A stretch of DNA of 64,000 nucleotides from Nevskia sp035651715 (GTDB lineage Bacteria; Pseudomonadota; Gammaproteobacteria; Nevskiales; Nevskiaceae), in assembly GCA_035651715.1 (NCBI GenBank), contig DASRFD010000045.1:44596-108595 (forward strand), read 5' to 3'. Below the pieces are notes generated by a model. It saw only the letters and a program-made list of their open reading frames with translations, did no database searches and was not told the origin of the DNA. The translations under genes and the position numbers were made by a program. Within the stretch, counting starts at the first letter, position 1. Each line of letters opens with the position of its first letter. Below, one piece after another: positions 8,138 through 18,550 of the stretch.

Positions 8138-8580
8138 CCGCTCGGCACCGCGGGCTTGTAGGCCTCGACGAATTCCGGCGGCTGGCGCCGCGGCTTGCCG
8201 GTTTTCATGTCGACGCAGACCCACTGGGTGCGGCCGCGCAGCACCGTCTTGCCGTCGCCGGCGCGGATGATCTGGTAGCCGCGCCACATGGTGAGGCGGC
8301 CGTCGTTCTCCTGGATGAAGGTGGCGAGCAGCAGCTCGTCGCCGGCGAAGGTCGGCACCAGGTAGTCCAGCTCGTGGCGCCGCGCCACGCAGCCGCAGCC
8401 GCAGCGCTCGTAATCCTCGAAGCCCAGGCCCAGGGTCTGCGAGTGCGACCAGGCCACCTGCTCCAGCCAGGACAGGTAGACGACGTTGTTGGTGTGGCCG
8501 AAGCGGTCGATGTGCTCGGGCCGCACGGTGACGCGTTCGATGAAGGGATCGCGCACGTCCCAGGCGTAGGTTCTCTCCAT
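8134..8580 (-). CDS. Acyl-CoA thioesterase, YbgC/4HBT hotdog family
   Basis: Hotdog-fold thioesterase of 148 residues. The catalytic region DRFGHTNNVVYLSWLEQVAW matches the 4HBT pattern (D-x-x-G-H-x-N-N) with the active-site acid. The later LDYLVPTFAGDELLL and RGRTQWVCVDMKTGKP are typical family segments. Such enzymes hydrolyse acyl-CoA or acyl-ACP thioesters. An in-frame GTG two codons upstream (8586) is an alternative start. It overlaps the SelW-like gene by four bases. It lies just downstream of the FMN-dependent glutamate-synthase-like gene with about ten bases between, so all three may share a transcript. Confidence 0.85.
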   Translation of the reverse strand: MERTYAWDVRDPFIERVTVRPEHIDRFGHTNNVVYLSWLEQVAWSHSQTLGLGFEDYERCGCGCVARRHELDYLVPTFAGDELLLATFIQENDGRLTMWRGYQIIRAGDGKTVLRGRTQWVCVDMKTGKPRRQPPEFVEAYKPAVPSG

Positions 8581-8589
8581 CAGCACATG

Positions 8590-10191
8590 CTAACCCACCG
8601 CGGCATCGAAGCTGTGCGCGGACGCCATCGGCCAGTACATCTCGTACACGGCGTGCGCCGAAGGATTGGTCAGCAGTTCGCCCGGCTTGAGGAACTTGTA
8701 AAGGTTCGACATCAGGCGGATCTCGTTGCCGCTGATGCGGCGCACGATGTGCCGCGGCCGCAGCTCGTTGGGATGGCTCAGGCCGGCGGCGCCGGTCAGC
8801 TCGCCCAGGGCGTGCAAGGTATTCTGGTGGAAGTGGAACACGCGCTGCGCCTTGTCCGGCACCACCAGGGCGCGCTGGCGGCGCGGATCCTGGGTGGCGA
8901 CGCCGGTCGGGCAGCGGTCGGTGTGGCAGGACTGCGACTGCACGCAGCCCAGCGCGAACATGAAGCCGCGCGCGGCGTTGCACCAGTCCGCGCCCAGCGC
9001 CAGGGTGCGCGCCATGTCGAAGGCGGAGATCACCTTGCCGCTGGCGCCGAGGCGGATGTGCTCGCGCAGGTTCAGGCCCACCAGGGTGTTGTGCACCAGC
9101 AGCAGCGCCTCCTGCAGCGGCGTGCCGATGTGGTCGGTGAACTCCAGCGGCGCCGCGCCGGTGCCGCCCTCGCCGCCGTCGACGACGATGAAGTCCGGCA
9201 GCAGGCCGCTCTCCAGCATCGCCTTGCAGATGCCGAAGAACTCCCAGGGATGGCCCAGGGCGAACTTGAAGCCGGCTGGCTTGCCGCCGGACAGCTCGCG
9301 CATGCGGGCGATGAACTGCAGCATCTCCAGCGGCGTGCCGAAGGCCGAGTGCCGCGCCGGCGAGACGCAGTCGCGGCCCAGCGGCACGCCGCGCGCCTCG
9401 GCGATCTCCGGCGTCACCTTGGCGCCGGGCAGCACGCCGCCGTGGCCCGGCTTGGCGCCCTGCGACAGCTTCAGCTCGACCATCTTCACCTGCGGCGCGC
9501 GGGCCTGGGCCGCGAACTTGTCGGCATCGAAATGGCCGTCCTCGGTGCGGCAGCCGAAATAGCCGCTGCCCAGCTCCCAGATCAGGTCGCCGCCGTTCTC
9601 GCGGTGGTAGCGGCTGATCGAGCCCTCGCCGGTGTCGTGGGCGAAGCCGCCGAGCCGGGCGCCGGTGTTGAGCGCGCGGATGGCGTTGGCCGACAGCGCG
9701 CCGAAGCTCATCGCCGAAATGTTGAGCAGCGAGGAGGCATAGGGCTGGCTGCATTCCTTGCCGCCGATGCTGATGCGGAAGTCGGTATTGGCGATCTTGT
9801 TCGGCCGCATCGAGTGGTTGATCCACTCGTAGCCGTTGCTATAGACGTCCAGCTCGGTGCCGAACGGGCGCTTGTCCTCGACGTTCTTGGAGCGCTGGTA
9901 GACCAGCGAGCGCTGCGCCCGCGAGAACGGCACCGCCTCGTTGTCGGCCTCCAGCAGGTACTGGCGGATCTCCGGGCGGATCATCTCGAAGAAGAAGCGG
10001 AAGTTGGCCAGGATCGGATAATTCCGCTTCAGCGAATGGTGCTTCTGCATCAGGTCGTAGGTGCCGACCAGGCTGAGCACTCCGGCGATGCCGGTGACGA
10101 TCAGCCAGTACGGGTTGACCAGGCTGGCGGCGGCCGACACCAGGGTGACGAGGATGGCGGCGACATAGGCGTACAAGCGCGACGGCAGCAT
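8590..10191 (-). CDS. FMN-binding glutamate synthase-like protein with N-terminal membrane anchor
   Basis: A 533-residue protein related to the FMN-binding synthase domain of glutamate synthase. Two hydrophobic helices (about residues 8-45) suggest membrane attachment. The barrel shows ISAMSFGALSANAIRALN, KPGHGGVLPGAKV, FIVVDGGEGGTGAAP and FMFALGCVQSQSCHTDRC, whose cysteines match the 3Fe-4S ligands of GltB. The glutaminase domain and the small GltD subunit are absent, so it cannot be a complete glutamate synthase. The true reaction of this stand-alone group is not established. It is divergent from the SUF regulator gene. Confidence 0.85.
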   Translation of the reverse strand: MLPSRLYAYVAAILVTLVSAAASLVNPYWLIVTGIAGVLSLVGTYDLMQKHHSLKRNYPILANFRFFFEMIRPEIRQYLLEADNEAVPFSRAQRSLVYQRSKNVEDKRPFGTELDVYSNGYEWINHSMRPNKIANTDFRISIGGKECSQPYASSLLNISAMSFGALSANAIRALNTGARLGGFAHDTGEGSISRYHRENGGDLIWELGSGYFGCRTEDGHFDADKFAAQARAPQVKMVELKLSQGAKPGHGGVLPGAKVTPEIAEARGVPLGRDCVSPARHSAFGTPLEMLQFIARMRELSGGKPAGFKFALGHPWEFFGICKAMLESGLLPDFIVVDGGEGGTGAAPLEFTDHIGTPLQEALLLVHNTLVGLNLREHIRLGASGKVISAFDMARTLALGADWCNAARGFMFALGCVQSQSCHTDRCPTGVATQDPRRQRALVVPDKAQRVFHFHQNTLHALGELTGAAGLSHPNELRPRHIVRRISGNEIRLMSNLYKFLKPGELLTNPSAHAVYEMYWPMASAHSFDAAVG

Positions 10192-10342
10192 CTTGGCGAT
10201 CCTTGCGATGGGAAATGCGGCGACCGGTGACCCCGCGCAGCCTTATACCGCGATCATTGTGACGCCTCCAAGTCCATGACTCTCCAGCCGAAGCCCGGCG
10301 CCGGGCCGGTTCGGGCTTTGAAGGGCCGCCCCGATGGAGTAC

Positions 10343-10367
10343 AATCCGTACTAAATTAGTCTTGTAT
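10343..10367. promoter_or_regulatory. IscR type-1-like operator ahead of the suf operon
   Basis: A 25-base near-palindrome whose core TACTAAATTAGTC matches the centre of the IscR type 1 site (GACT-RWWW-YAGTC), flanked on the right by TTGTAT. It ends 21 bases before the start codon of the Rrf2-type regulator, so it could serve autoregulation and suf control by cluster-loaded regulator. The left flank (AATCCG) fits the consensus poorly. Confidence 0.6.
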
Positions 10368-10388
10368 AGATACCTCCCACGGACCGCC

Positions 10389-10874
10389 ATGTTCAAGCTC
10401 GGCAAGCTCACCGACTACGGCACCGTCGTCATGACGGCGCTGGCCATGCGGCCGGAGGCGCTGCGCAATGCCCATGAGCTGGCGGACGAAACCCACGTGG
10501 CCGCGCCGACCGTTTCCAAGCTGTTGAAGCAGCTGGCGAAAAGCGGCCTGGTTGAATCCATCCGCGGTGCCCACGGCGGCTACCGCCTGGCGCGGACGCC
10601 GGACCGGATCACCGTGGCCGACGTGGTCAGCGCCCTGGAAGGCCCCATCGCCCTGACCCAGTGCGCCGTGCACGAGGGCGGCTGCAGCATCGAATCGCAC
10701 TGCGGGGTGCGCGGCAACTGGCGCCTGATCAACAGCGCCATCCGCCAGGCGCTGGAGTCGGTGACCCTGGCGCAGATGGCCGAGCCGATGCAGCGCCGCC
10801 GCCAGGCCGCCGGCGACAGCCCCCTCAGCTTCCTGCGCAAGCCCGGCAGCGGCCTGCCGCAGGCGCAGGAGTGA
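10389..10874 (+). CDS. SUF operon Rrf2-family iron-sulfur regulator
   Basis: A 161-residue Rrf2/IscR-type transcription factor. The N-terminal winged helix reads LGKLTDYGTVVMTALA, then THVAAPTVSKLLKQLAKSGL as the recognition helix region and RGAHGGYRLAR as the wing. Three cysteines, in LTQCAVHEGGC and IESHCGV, sit where IscR binds its 2Fe-2S cluster. In IscR-like regulators, loss of the cluster changes DNA binding, linking suf expression to cluster demand. It is first in the suf operon, 33 bases from sufB, and an IscR-like operator lies just upstream. This is the proteobacterial SUF-type regulator, distinct from cyanobacterial SufR. Confidence 0.9.
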   Translation: MFKLGKLTDYGTVVMTALAMRPEALRNAHELADETHVAAPTVSKLLKQLAKSGLVESIRGAHGGYRLARTPDRITVADVVSALEGPIALTQCAVHEGGCSIESHCGVRGNWRLINSAIRQALESVTLAQMAEPMQRRRQAAGDSPLSFLRKPGSGLPQAQE

Positions 10875-10907
10875 CAGGAACAAGCGGAACAGTTTCAGGA
10901 TCAAGCA

Positions 10908-12359
<1,452 letters not shown>

Positions 12360-12402
12360 CGGCCGCCGGCCCGCCATACATCTTTAGAAGAGTGGTTTAG
12401 CG

Positions 12403-13146
12403 ATGCTCGAAATCAAGAATCTGCAAGCCCGCGTCGACGGCAAGGACATCCTCAAGGGCCTGAGCCTCGAGGTCCGCGCCGGCGAGGTGCACGCCATCAT
12501 GGGCCCCAACGGCTCCGGCAAGTCCACCACCGCTCACGTGCTGGCCGGCCGCGAGGGCTACGAGGTCACCGGCGGCACGGTGACCTTCGACGGCAAGAAC
12601 CTGCTCGAGCTGGAACCGGAGGAGCGCGCCTGCGAGGGCATCTTCCTCGGCTTCCAGTACCCGGTGGAAATTCCCGGGGTCAGCAACCTGACCCTGCTCA
12701 AGGCCGCGCTCAACGCCCGCCGCAAGTACCGCGGCCAGCCGGAAATCGAACCGACCGATTTCCTGGCCTGGGTGCGCGACCGCGCCAAGCTGGTGAAGAT
12801 CGACCCGAAGATGCTCTCGCGCGGCGTCAACGAGGGCTTCTCCGGCGGTGAGAAGAAGCGCAACGAAATCCTGCAGATGCTGATCCTGGAGCCCCGCCTG
12901 ATGATCCTGGACGAGACCGACTCGGGCCTGGACATCGACGCGCTCAAGATCGTCGCCGACGGCATCAACGCGCTGCGCTCGCCCGAGCGCGCCACCGTGC
13001 TGGTGACGCACTACCAGCGCCTGCTCGACTACGTGCAGCCCGACCACGTCCACGTGCTGGCCGGCGGCCGCATCGTCAAGAGCGGCGGCGCCGAGCTGGC
13101 GCGCGAGCTGGAAGAAAAGGGCTACGGCTGGCTGGAGGCCGCCTGA
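12403..13146 (+). CDS. sufC: SUF system ATPase SufC
   Basis: ABC-type ATPase of 247 residues that energises the SufBCD scaffold; it is cytoplasmic and not a transporter. Walker A is MGPNGSGKSTTAHVLAG (about residues 29-45). The SufC-type signature is GFSGGEKKRNEILQM, Walker B is RLMILDETDSGLD and the H-loop is TVLVTHYQRLLDY. The DETDSGLD form of Walker B is characteristic of SufC. The stop codon and the sufD start share one base (TGATG), showing tight coupling. Confidence 0.97.
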   Translation: MLEIKNLQARVDGKDILKGLSLEVRAGEVHAIMGPNGSGKSTTAHVLAGREGYEVTGGTVTFDGKNLLELEPEERACEGIFLGFQYPVEIPGVSNLTLLKAALNARRKYRGQPEIEPTDFLAWVRDRAKLVKIDPKMLSRGVNEGFSGGEKKRNEILQMLILEPRLMILDETDSGLDIDALKIVADGINALRSPERATVLVTHYQRLLDYVQPDHVHVLAGGRIVKSGGAELARELEEKGYGWLEAA

Positions 13147-14366
13147 TGTCCCTGGCCGCCTACGCCGAAAGCTTCGAGCGTTTCGCCGCGGGCCTGCCCG
13201 AGCCGCAGCGCGCCGCGCGCCGCGCCGAGCTGCAGCGCTTCCTCGATGCCGGCTTCCCGACGCCGCGCATCGAGGAATGGCATTACACCGACCTGGCGCC
13301 GCTGGCGGACCGAAGCTTCACGCTGGCCGGCCCGGCTGCGGCGTTTGCGTTCGAACCCCTGCCCGGCGCCGACCAGCTGGTCTATCTGAACGGCCGGCTC
13401 GACCGCGCCCGCAGCACCGCGCCGGAGCTGCACGCCGACCATCTGCCCGAGCAGGCCGGCAGCGACAGCGTCAGCGCGCTCAACGGCGCCTTCGCCAGCG
13501 GCGGCCTGCACCTGCAACTGGCGCGCGGCCAGGCACTGCCGCGGCCGCTGCAGGTGGTCCTCGCCGGCGTGGCCGGCGAAGCCCCGGCGATGGTGCACCA
13601 GCGCCACCGCATCGAGCTGGGCGACAACGCCGAGGCCACGCTGGTGTTCCAGTTCCTGGGCCAGGGCGGCGGCCGCCTCGCCACCCAGGTCATCGAGGTG
13701 AACCTGGGCCCCGGCGCCAGGCTCAATCTCTACCGCGTGCAGGACGAGCAGGCCGAAGCGACCCTGCTGAGCCGCATCGACGCGCGCCTGGACCGCGACA
13801 GCCGCCTGACCGCCGTGGTCGTCGACTGCGGCAGCGGCCTGGTGCGGCACGACTTCAACGTCAGCCTCGCCGCACCCGGTGCCGAGGTCGCGCTGGCCGG
13901 CCTGTACCAGCCGGCGCCCGGCAGCCATCTGGACAACCACACCCGCATCGTCCACGCCGCGCCGCACTGCCGCAGCCGCGAGCGCTTCAAGGGCATCGTC
14001 GACGCGCGCGCCAAGGCGGTCTTCGTCGGCAAGGTGGTGGTGCAGCCCGGCGCGCAGAAGACCGACTCCGAGCAGCACATCGCCAACCTCCTGCTGTCGA
14101 AGAAGGCCGAGGTCAACGCCAAGCCCGAGCTGGAGATCTATGCCGACGACGTCAAGTGCGCCCATGGCGCCACCGTCGGCCAGCTCGACGACGTCGCCCT
14201 GGAATACCTGCGCAGCCGCGGCATCGCCGCCGCCGAGGCGCGCGCCATGCTGCTGCGCGCCTTCGGCGCAGAGGTGCTGGAGCGCATCGGCCTGCCGGCG
14301 CTGCGCGCCCGGCTCGCCGCCCGCATGGGCCTGGGTGCCGAGGGCGCGCCGGCGGAGATCGAATGA
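13146..14366 (+). CDS. sufD: SUF scaffold subunit SufD
   Basis: SufD, 406 residues, partner of SufB in the SufBC2D complex and needed for iron entry. The N-terminal helical part (SFERFAAGLPEPQRAARRAE, then GFPTPRIEEWHYTDLAPL) is typical. The beta-helix half contains HLDNHTRIVHAAPHCRSRE, with the conserved His, and ADDVKCAHGATVGQLDD near the C-terminus. It overlaps sufC by one base and sufS by four. No gene for SufA or SufE follows within this operon. Confidence 0.95.
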   Translation: MSLAAYAESFERFAAGLPEPQRAARRAELQRFLDAGFPTPRIEEWHYTDLAPLADRSFTLAGPAAAFAFEPLPGADQLVYLNGRLDRARSTAPELHADHLPEQAGSDSVSALNGAFASGGLHLQLARGQALPRPLQVVLAGVAGEAPAMVHQRHRIELGDNAEATLVFQFLGQGGGRLATQVIEVNLGPGARLNLYRVQDEQAEATLLSRIDARLDRDSRLTAVVVDCGSGLVRHDFNVSLAAPGAEVALAGLYQPAPGSHLDNHTRIVHAAPHCRSRERFKGIVDARAKAVFVGKVVVQPGAQKTDSEQHIANLLLSKKAEVNAKPELEIYADDVKCAHGATVGQLDDVALEYLRSRGIAAAEARAMLLRAFGAEVLERIGLPALRARLAARMGLGAEGAPAEIE

Positions 14367-15616
14367 TGAACGCCGTCCAGCCGCGCCGGTCCGAGGCGCC
14401 AGCCTTCGATGTGGAACGTGTCCGCGCCGACTTCCCGATCCTGGCGGAAAAAGTCCGCGGCGGCCGCCTCGCCTACCTCGACAACGGCGCGACGACGCAG
14501 AAGCCGGAGTCGGTGCTGCGCGTCATCGACCATTACTACCGCCACCAGAATTCCAACGTGCACCGCGCCGTGCACGACCTGGCCGAGCGTGCCACCACGG
14601 CCTATGAAGGCGCGCGCGACCGCATCGCCCGCTACTTCAATGCCGACCGCGAGGAGATCGTCTTCACCCGCGGCACCACCGAGGCGATCAACCTGGTGGC
14701 TTACAGCCACCTGCTGCCGCGGCTCAAGGCCGGCGACGAGATCCTGGTCACCGGCATGGAGCATCACTCCGACATCGTGCCCTGGCAGCTGGTCGCGGCG
14801 AAGGCCGGCGCCAGGGTCGTCGCCGCCCCGGTCACCGACCGCGGCGAGCTGGATGTCGCAGCCTGGCGCAGCCTGCTCAACGAGCGCACCCGCATGGTCG
14901 CCGTGGTGCACGTCTCCAACACGCTCGGCACCGTCAATCCGGTGGAGGACCTCATCCGCGAAGCCCACGCCCGCGGCGTGCCGGTGCTGGTCGACGGCGC
15001 CCAGGCCATCGCCCACCTGCGGGTGGACGTGAAGGCCCTGGGCGTGGACTTCTACGCCTGCTCCGCCCACAAGGCCTACGGCCCGACCGGCTTCGGCGCG
15101 CTCTACGCCCGGCGCGAGCACCTGGAGGCGATGCAACCCTGGCACGGCGGCGGCGACATGATCCGCACCGTCTCGTTCGAGGGCAGCACCTGGAACGACA
15201 TCCCTTACAAGTTCGAGGCCGGTACGCCCGACATGGCCGGCGCCATCGGCTTCGCCGCCGCGCTGGACTACATCGACTCGCTCGGCCTGCCCGCCATCGC
15301 CGCGCACGAGCACGCCCTGCTCGAGGAAGGCACCGCCCGCCTGGGCAGCATCCCCGGCCTGCGCCTGATCGGCACCGCCGCGCACAAGGGCGGCATCCTG
15401 TCCTTCGTCATGGACTGCGCCCACCCGCAGGACATCGGCACCGTGCTCGACCAGGACGGCGTGGCGGTGCGCACCGGGCATCACTGCACCATGCCGCTGA
15501 TGCAGCGCTTCGGCATCCCGGCGACGGTGCGCGCCTCGCTGGCGCTGTACAACAACTCCGAGGACCTGCAGCAGCTGGAAAGGGCTCTGCACAAAGTGCG
15601 CCGGCTGTTCGCCTAG
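14363..15616 (+). CDS. sufS: Cysteine desulfurase SufS
   Basis: Group II PLP-dependent cysteine desulfurase of 417 residues that takes sulfur from L-cysteine for the SUF scaffold. The PLP lysine lies in YACSAHKAYGPTGFG and the catalytic Cys in RTGHHCTMPLM near the C-terminus, with the family's NGATTQKP near the N-terminus. The start overlaps the sufD stop (ATGA); an adjacent second ATG is possible. SufS normally needs SufE or SufU for activity, and neither is seen downstream, so its partner must be encoded elsewhere. Confidence 0.95.
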   Translation: MMNAVQPRRSEAPAFDVERVRADFPILAEKVRGGRLAYLDNGATTQKPESVLRVIDHYYRHQNSNVHRAVHDLAERATTAYEGARDRIARYFNADREEIVFTRGTTEAINLVAYSHLLPRLKAGDEILVTGMEHHSDIVPWQLVAAKAGARVVAAPVTDRGELDVAAWRSLLNERTRMVAVVHVSNTLGTVNPVEDLIREAHARGVPVLVDGAQAIAHLRVDVKALGVDFYACSAHKAYGPTGFGALYARREHLEAMQPWHGGGDMIRTVSFEGSTWNDIPYKFEAGTPDMAGAIGFAAALDYIDSLGLPAIAAHEHALLEEGTARLGSIPGLRLIGTAAHKGGILSFVMDCAHPQDIGTVLDQDGVAVRTGHHCTMPLMQRFGIPATVRASLALYNNSEDLQQLERALHKVRRLFA

Positions 15617-15700
15617 GGCAGCCAGCCATCGGCCGGGCCGCTGGCACCGGACCCGCCGCTGCTGCAAACTGATCCCGGCAAAATTGGGGGACGCGGCGCG

Positions 15701-16375
15701 GTGCGCATACTGCTGATCGAAGACGATCGCATGATCGGGCAGAGCCTGGTGCACGCCCTGCGTGACGACGGCCACGGCGTCGACTGGGTGCGCGACGGCA
15801 TCTCCGGCGAAACGGCGCTCAGCGGCAGCGACGCCGAGGCCTATGCGCTGATCCTGCTCGACTGGAACCTGCCCGGGCGCTCGGGCATCGCCCTGCTGCG
15901 CGACCTGCGCCAACGCGGCCTGGCCACGCCGGTGCTGGTGATCACCGCCCGCGAGAGCGCGGAGGACATGGTCGCCGGCCTCGACACCGGCGCCGACGAT
16001 TACCTGATCAAACCGTTCGAGATTTCCGTGCTGCGCGCGCGCATCCGCGCGCTGGTGCGGCGCCGTTCGGGCGGCCCGCCCCACCAGCGCCTGGCCGCCG
16101 CCGGCGTCGAGCTGGATCTGTCGACCCGCAAGGTGCTTTCCGGCGGCAAGTCCGTGCACCTCACGCCGCGCGAATTCACCCTGCTGCAGGCGCTGCTGGA
16201 GCGCCCCGGCACCGTGCTCTCCCGCCAGCAACTGGAGGAGCGCATCTACGGCTGGGACGAGAGCGTGGTCAGCAATGCCATCGAATTCCTGATCCACAGC
16301 CTGCGGCGCAAGCTGGGCCCGGACGTGGTGCAGAACGTGCGCGGCGTCGGCTGGTGCATCGGCGGCGGCGCATGA
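15701..16375 (+). CDS. OmpR-family response regulator
   Basis: A 224-residue response regulator starting at GTG 15701. The receiver shows LLIEDDRMI, phosphoacceptor Asp54 in LILLDWNLPG, Thr in VLVITARESA and Lys104 in DYLIKPFE. The winged-helix domain has LTPREFTLLQALLERPGTVL and VSNAIEFLIHSLRRKLG. The sequence type resembles QseB/PmrA/TctD regulators. It overlaps the following histidine kinase gene by four bases (ATGA). The signal and targets cannot be deduced. Confidence 0.93.
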   Translation: MRILLIEDDRMIGQSLVHALRDDGHGVDWVRDGISGETALSGSDAEAYALILLDWNLPGRSGIALLRDLRQRGLATPVLVITARESAEDMVAGLDTGADDYLIKPFEISVLRARIRALVRRRSGGPPHQRLAAAGVELDLSTRKVLSGGKSVHLTPREFTLLQALLERPGTVLSRQQLEERIYGWDESVVSNAIEFLIHSLRRKLGPDVVQNVRGVGWCIGGGA

Positions 16376-17700
16376 CCCTGCTGCGCCGCCTCGTCGGCGG
16401 GATGCTGGTGGCCGTGCTGTCGATCGGCGCGGTGTCGATCCTCTTCATCTGGCTGCAGACCTACCTCGCCGCGCAGCAGCGCCTCGACCGCGAGCTGGAG
16501 CAGCGGGCGGCGCAGCTGCTGGCGCAGCCGCTGCCGGACGCGGCCATGCCCGCTCCGAACGCCGGGCCCGGGGCCCAGGGATTCGTGATCCAGGTCTGGA
16601 ACGACGGCCAGCCGGTCTACCAGTCGGATCCGCAACGCAGCCTGCCGCGGGCCGAGCCCGGCGCCGTGCGCCGCCTGCGCTTCGACGGCAGCGACTGGCG
16701 CGTCGTCGCCCTTGCCGCCGGCACCCGCGTGGTGCAGGTGGCGCAGACCATGAAGCTGGAAAACCTGCGCGCCACCACCGCCGCCTTCAACGCCGTGCTG
16801 CCGCTCGCCGCCGCCGTGCCGGTGCTGGCGCTGCTCATCGCCTGGACCCTGCGCCGCGCCATGTTGCCGCTCAACCGCCTGGCCGAGCTGGTGCAGGGCC
16901 GCGCGCCGCTGTCGGCCAAGCCGCTGCCGCTAGAGCAGGTGCCGGGCGAGCTGCGTCCCCTGATGAAGGCCTTCGACCTGCAGCTGCAGCGCAGCCAGGC
17001 CGTGCTGGCCCGCGAGCATGCCTTCATCGCCGATGCCGCCCATGCCCTGCGCACCCCGCTCGGCGCCCTGCAGCTGCAAGCCGAGGTGCTGGCCGAAGCC
17101 GGCACCGAGCAGGACCGCGCGCAGCGCATGGACGAGCTGCGCACCGGCATCGCCCGGGTCGTGCGCCTGTCCGGCCAGCTGCTCAACCTGGCCCGCAGCC
17201 AGGTGCTCTCCACCACGCCGGTGGCCACTTCCTTCGCCGGCATGTTCGAGGCCATCCTCAGCTCGCACGGCAGCCTCATGGCCGAGCGGCGCCTGAGCCT
17301 CAGCGCCCGGCTCGAGCCCGGTGCCGAGGACACCCAGCTGCGCATCACCGCCGCCGACGCCCAGATCGTCCTGGCCAACCTGCTCGACAACGCCATCCGC
17401 CACTCCCCCGCCGGCGCCACCGTCGAACTCGCCGGCGGCCGCAGCGGCAACCGCGCCTGGATCGAAATCCGCGACGAAGGCCCGGGCCTGCCCGCCGAAG
17501 AACTGGAGGCCGTGCTGCAACGCTTCTACCGCGTGCGCGGCGATCCCACCGAGGGCACCGGCCTGGGCCTGTCCATCGTCCGCCTGCTGGTCGAGCGCGT
17601 CGGCGGCCAGGTGCGCCTGAGCAACCGCAACGGCCGCTCCGGCCTGGTCGCGCGGGTGGAACTGCCGGAGGCCGATGGAGAGGCGCAGGCCGCCGGTTGA
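16372..17700 (+). CDS. Sensor histidine kinase paired with the upstream regulator
   Basis: A 442-residue inner-membrane sensor kinase. The first helix (about residues 5-28) and the second (about 138-160) flank a short periplasmic domain of about 110 residues. A HAMP-like linker follows, then the H-box FIADAAHALRTPLGALQ with His224, the N-box LLDNAIRHSPAGA, and the G-boxes IRDEGPGLP and GTGLGLSIV. The H-box has HALRTP instead of HELRTP, as in QseC/PmrB-type kinases. Its ATG overlaps the regulator stop. Confidence 0.92.
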   Translation: MTLLRRLVGGMLVAVLSIGAVSILFIWLQTYLAAQQRLDRELEQRAAQLLAQPLPDAAMPAPNAGPGAQGFVIQVWNDGQPVYQSDPQRSLPRAEPGAVRRLRFDGSDWRVVALAAGTRVVQVAQTMKLENLRATTAAFNAVLPLAAAVPVLALLIAWTLRRAMLPLNRLAELVQGRAPLSAKPLPLEQVPGELRPLMKAFDLQLQRSQAVLAREHAFIADAAHALRTPLGALQLQAEVLAEAGTEQDRAQRMDELRTGIARVVRLSGQLLNLARSQVLSTTPVATSFAGMFEAILSSHGSLMAERRLSLSARLEPGAEDTQLRITAADAQIVLANLLDNAIRHSPAGATVELAGGRSGNRAWIEIRDEGPGLPAEELEAVLQRFYRVRGDPTEGTGLGLSIVRLLVERVGGQVRLSNRNGRSGLVARVELPEADGEAQAAG

Positions 17701-17708
17701 CGCTCTCC

Positions 17709-17729
17709 CCCGGCTCTCGACGAGCCGGG
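17709..17729. terminator. Hairpin between convergent genes
   Basis: CCCGGCTC (17709-17716) and GAGCCGGG (17722-17729) form a perfect 8-bp stem with a 5-base loop, eight bases past the histidine kinase stop. A second small stem (CCGCCG/CGGCGG, 17738-17753) abuts the convergent ygfX stop. There is no clear T-tract, so efficiency is uncertain. Confidence 0.5.
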
Positions 17730-17753
17730 ATGTGCCTCCGCCGGGTACGGCGG

Positions 17754-18188
17754 TCAGTTCGATTGCAGGCGCGCCCTCAGCCGGCGCAGCGCCTCGCCAT
17801 CCAGCTCGTCGCCGGCCAGCACGCGGCTGCGGGTGCCACCCTGCTTGAGCCTGAAGTTGAGCACGATGATCCAGGACTGGACCACGCTGCTGCCGAGCAG
17901 CTCGGCGTCCTGGCGGCCGTCGCGGGGGCTCTCGACGGTCCAGCCGCCTTCGCTGTGCAGGACCAGGCGCTGCAGGGCGCGCGGGCCATAGCCGAAGGCG
18001 GCGTGGCGGCGCAGGGTCATCCAGGAGGCGAGCAGCAGCAGGGTCATGACCAGCGCGGCCCACTTCGGCAGCTGGGCCAATACGACCAGGACGATCGCGG
18101 CCATGTGCAGCAGCGACGCGGCCACCACGGCGCGCACCGACGGGCGCAGGCTCAGGTCAAGGCTTGTTTTGAAGGCGGTGGATGACAT
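17754..18188 (-). CDS. ygfX: YgfX (CptA) family membrane protein
   Basis: A 144-residue protein with two closely spaced membrane helices (about residues 19-58) followed by a soluble domain with RLVLHSEGGWTVE and VVQSWIIVLNFRLKQGG, matching YgfX/CptA. In E. coli ygfX lies with sdhE and was described as a toxin-like inhibitor of FtsZ/MreB polymerisation, though its normal role is debated. ATG 18188 was chosen because the frame upstream of it lies inside sdhE. The overlap with sdhE is 32 bases, so expression is coupled. It closes the succinate dehydrogenase operon here. Confidence 0.85.
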   Translation of the reverse strand: MSSTAFKTSLDLSLRPSVRAVVAASLLHMAAIVLVVLAQLPKWAALVMTLLLLASWMTLRRHAAFGYGPRALQRLVLHSEGGWTVESPRDGRQDAELLGSSVVQSWIIVLNFRLKQGGTRSRVLAGDELDGEALRRLRARLQSN

Positions 18189-18408
18189 CGGCCAGCTCGG
18201 CGGGCGGTTGGGCATGGCCGATGAGCCAGGCCCAGATGTCCGGGTCCTCGCGCTCCAGCAGGTCCAGGAAGGCCTGCTGGTGCTGCGGCTCGCGGTCGAA
18301 GTGCCGGTCGAACCAGCCTTCGAGCAGCATGTCCAGCTCGCGCATGCCGCGGCGGCAACGCCAGCGGATGCGGCCGCGGTCGAGCGGCTGGAGGGAGGGT
18401 TGGGTCAT
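18157..18408 (-). CDS. sdhE: Succinate dehydrogenase FAD assembly factor SdhE
   Basis: An 83-residue small helical protein, homolog of SDHAF2/Sdh5, that promotes covalent FAD attachment to SdhA. The defining RGxxE motif is present as RRGMRELDM (about residues 21-29), with FLDLLEREDPDIWAWLIG further on. ATG 18408 gives the standard family length. It lies at the promoter-distal end of the sdh operon, separated from sdhB by a REP-like element, and overlaps ygfX. Confidence 0.93.
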   Translation of the reverse strand: MTQPSLQPLDRGRIRWRCRRGMRELDMLLEGWFDRHFDREPQHQQAFLDLLEREDPDIWAWLIGHAQPPAELADVIHRLQNKP

Positions 18409-18446
18409 CGACGCCAGTGTATTGCCCACAGACTGGATGGAGCGGT

Positions 18447-18534
18447 CGTCATTGCCGCGGCAGCGGGAATCCGTTTGTCATCGGGCACGGCGTCCGGGAG
18501 CGCGCATCGCCCCCGCTTTCGCGGGGGGATGACG
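18447..18534. repeat. REP/BIME-like inverted pair between sdhB and sdhE
   Basis: Two small imperfect palindromes in opposite orientation, bounded by CGTCATT (18447) and ATGACG (to 18534). The second has a perfect 7-bp stem CCCCCGC-TTTC-GCGGGGG (18510-18527). This is the layout of bacterial interspersed mosaic elements. Within an operon, such elements often stabilise the upstream mRNA, here sdhCDAB, relative to the downstream genes. Confidence 0.6.
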
Positions 18535-18550
18535 ACCGTTTTCCCGCCGG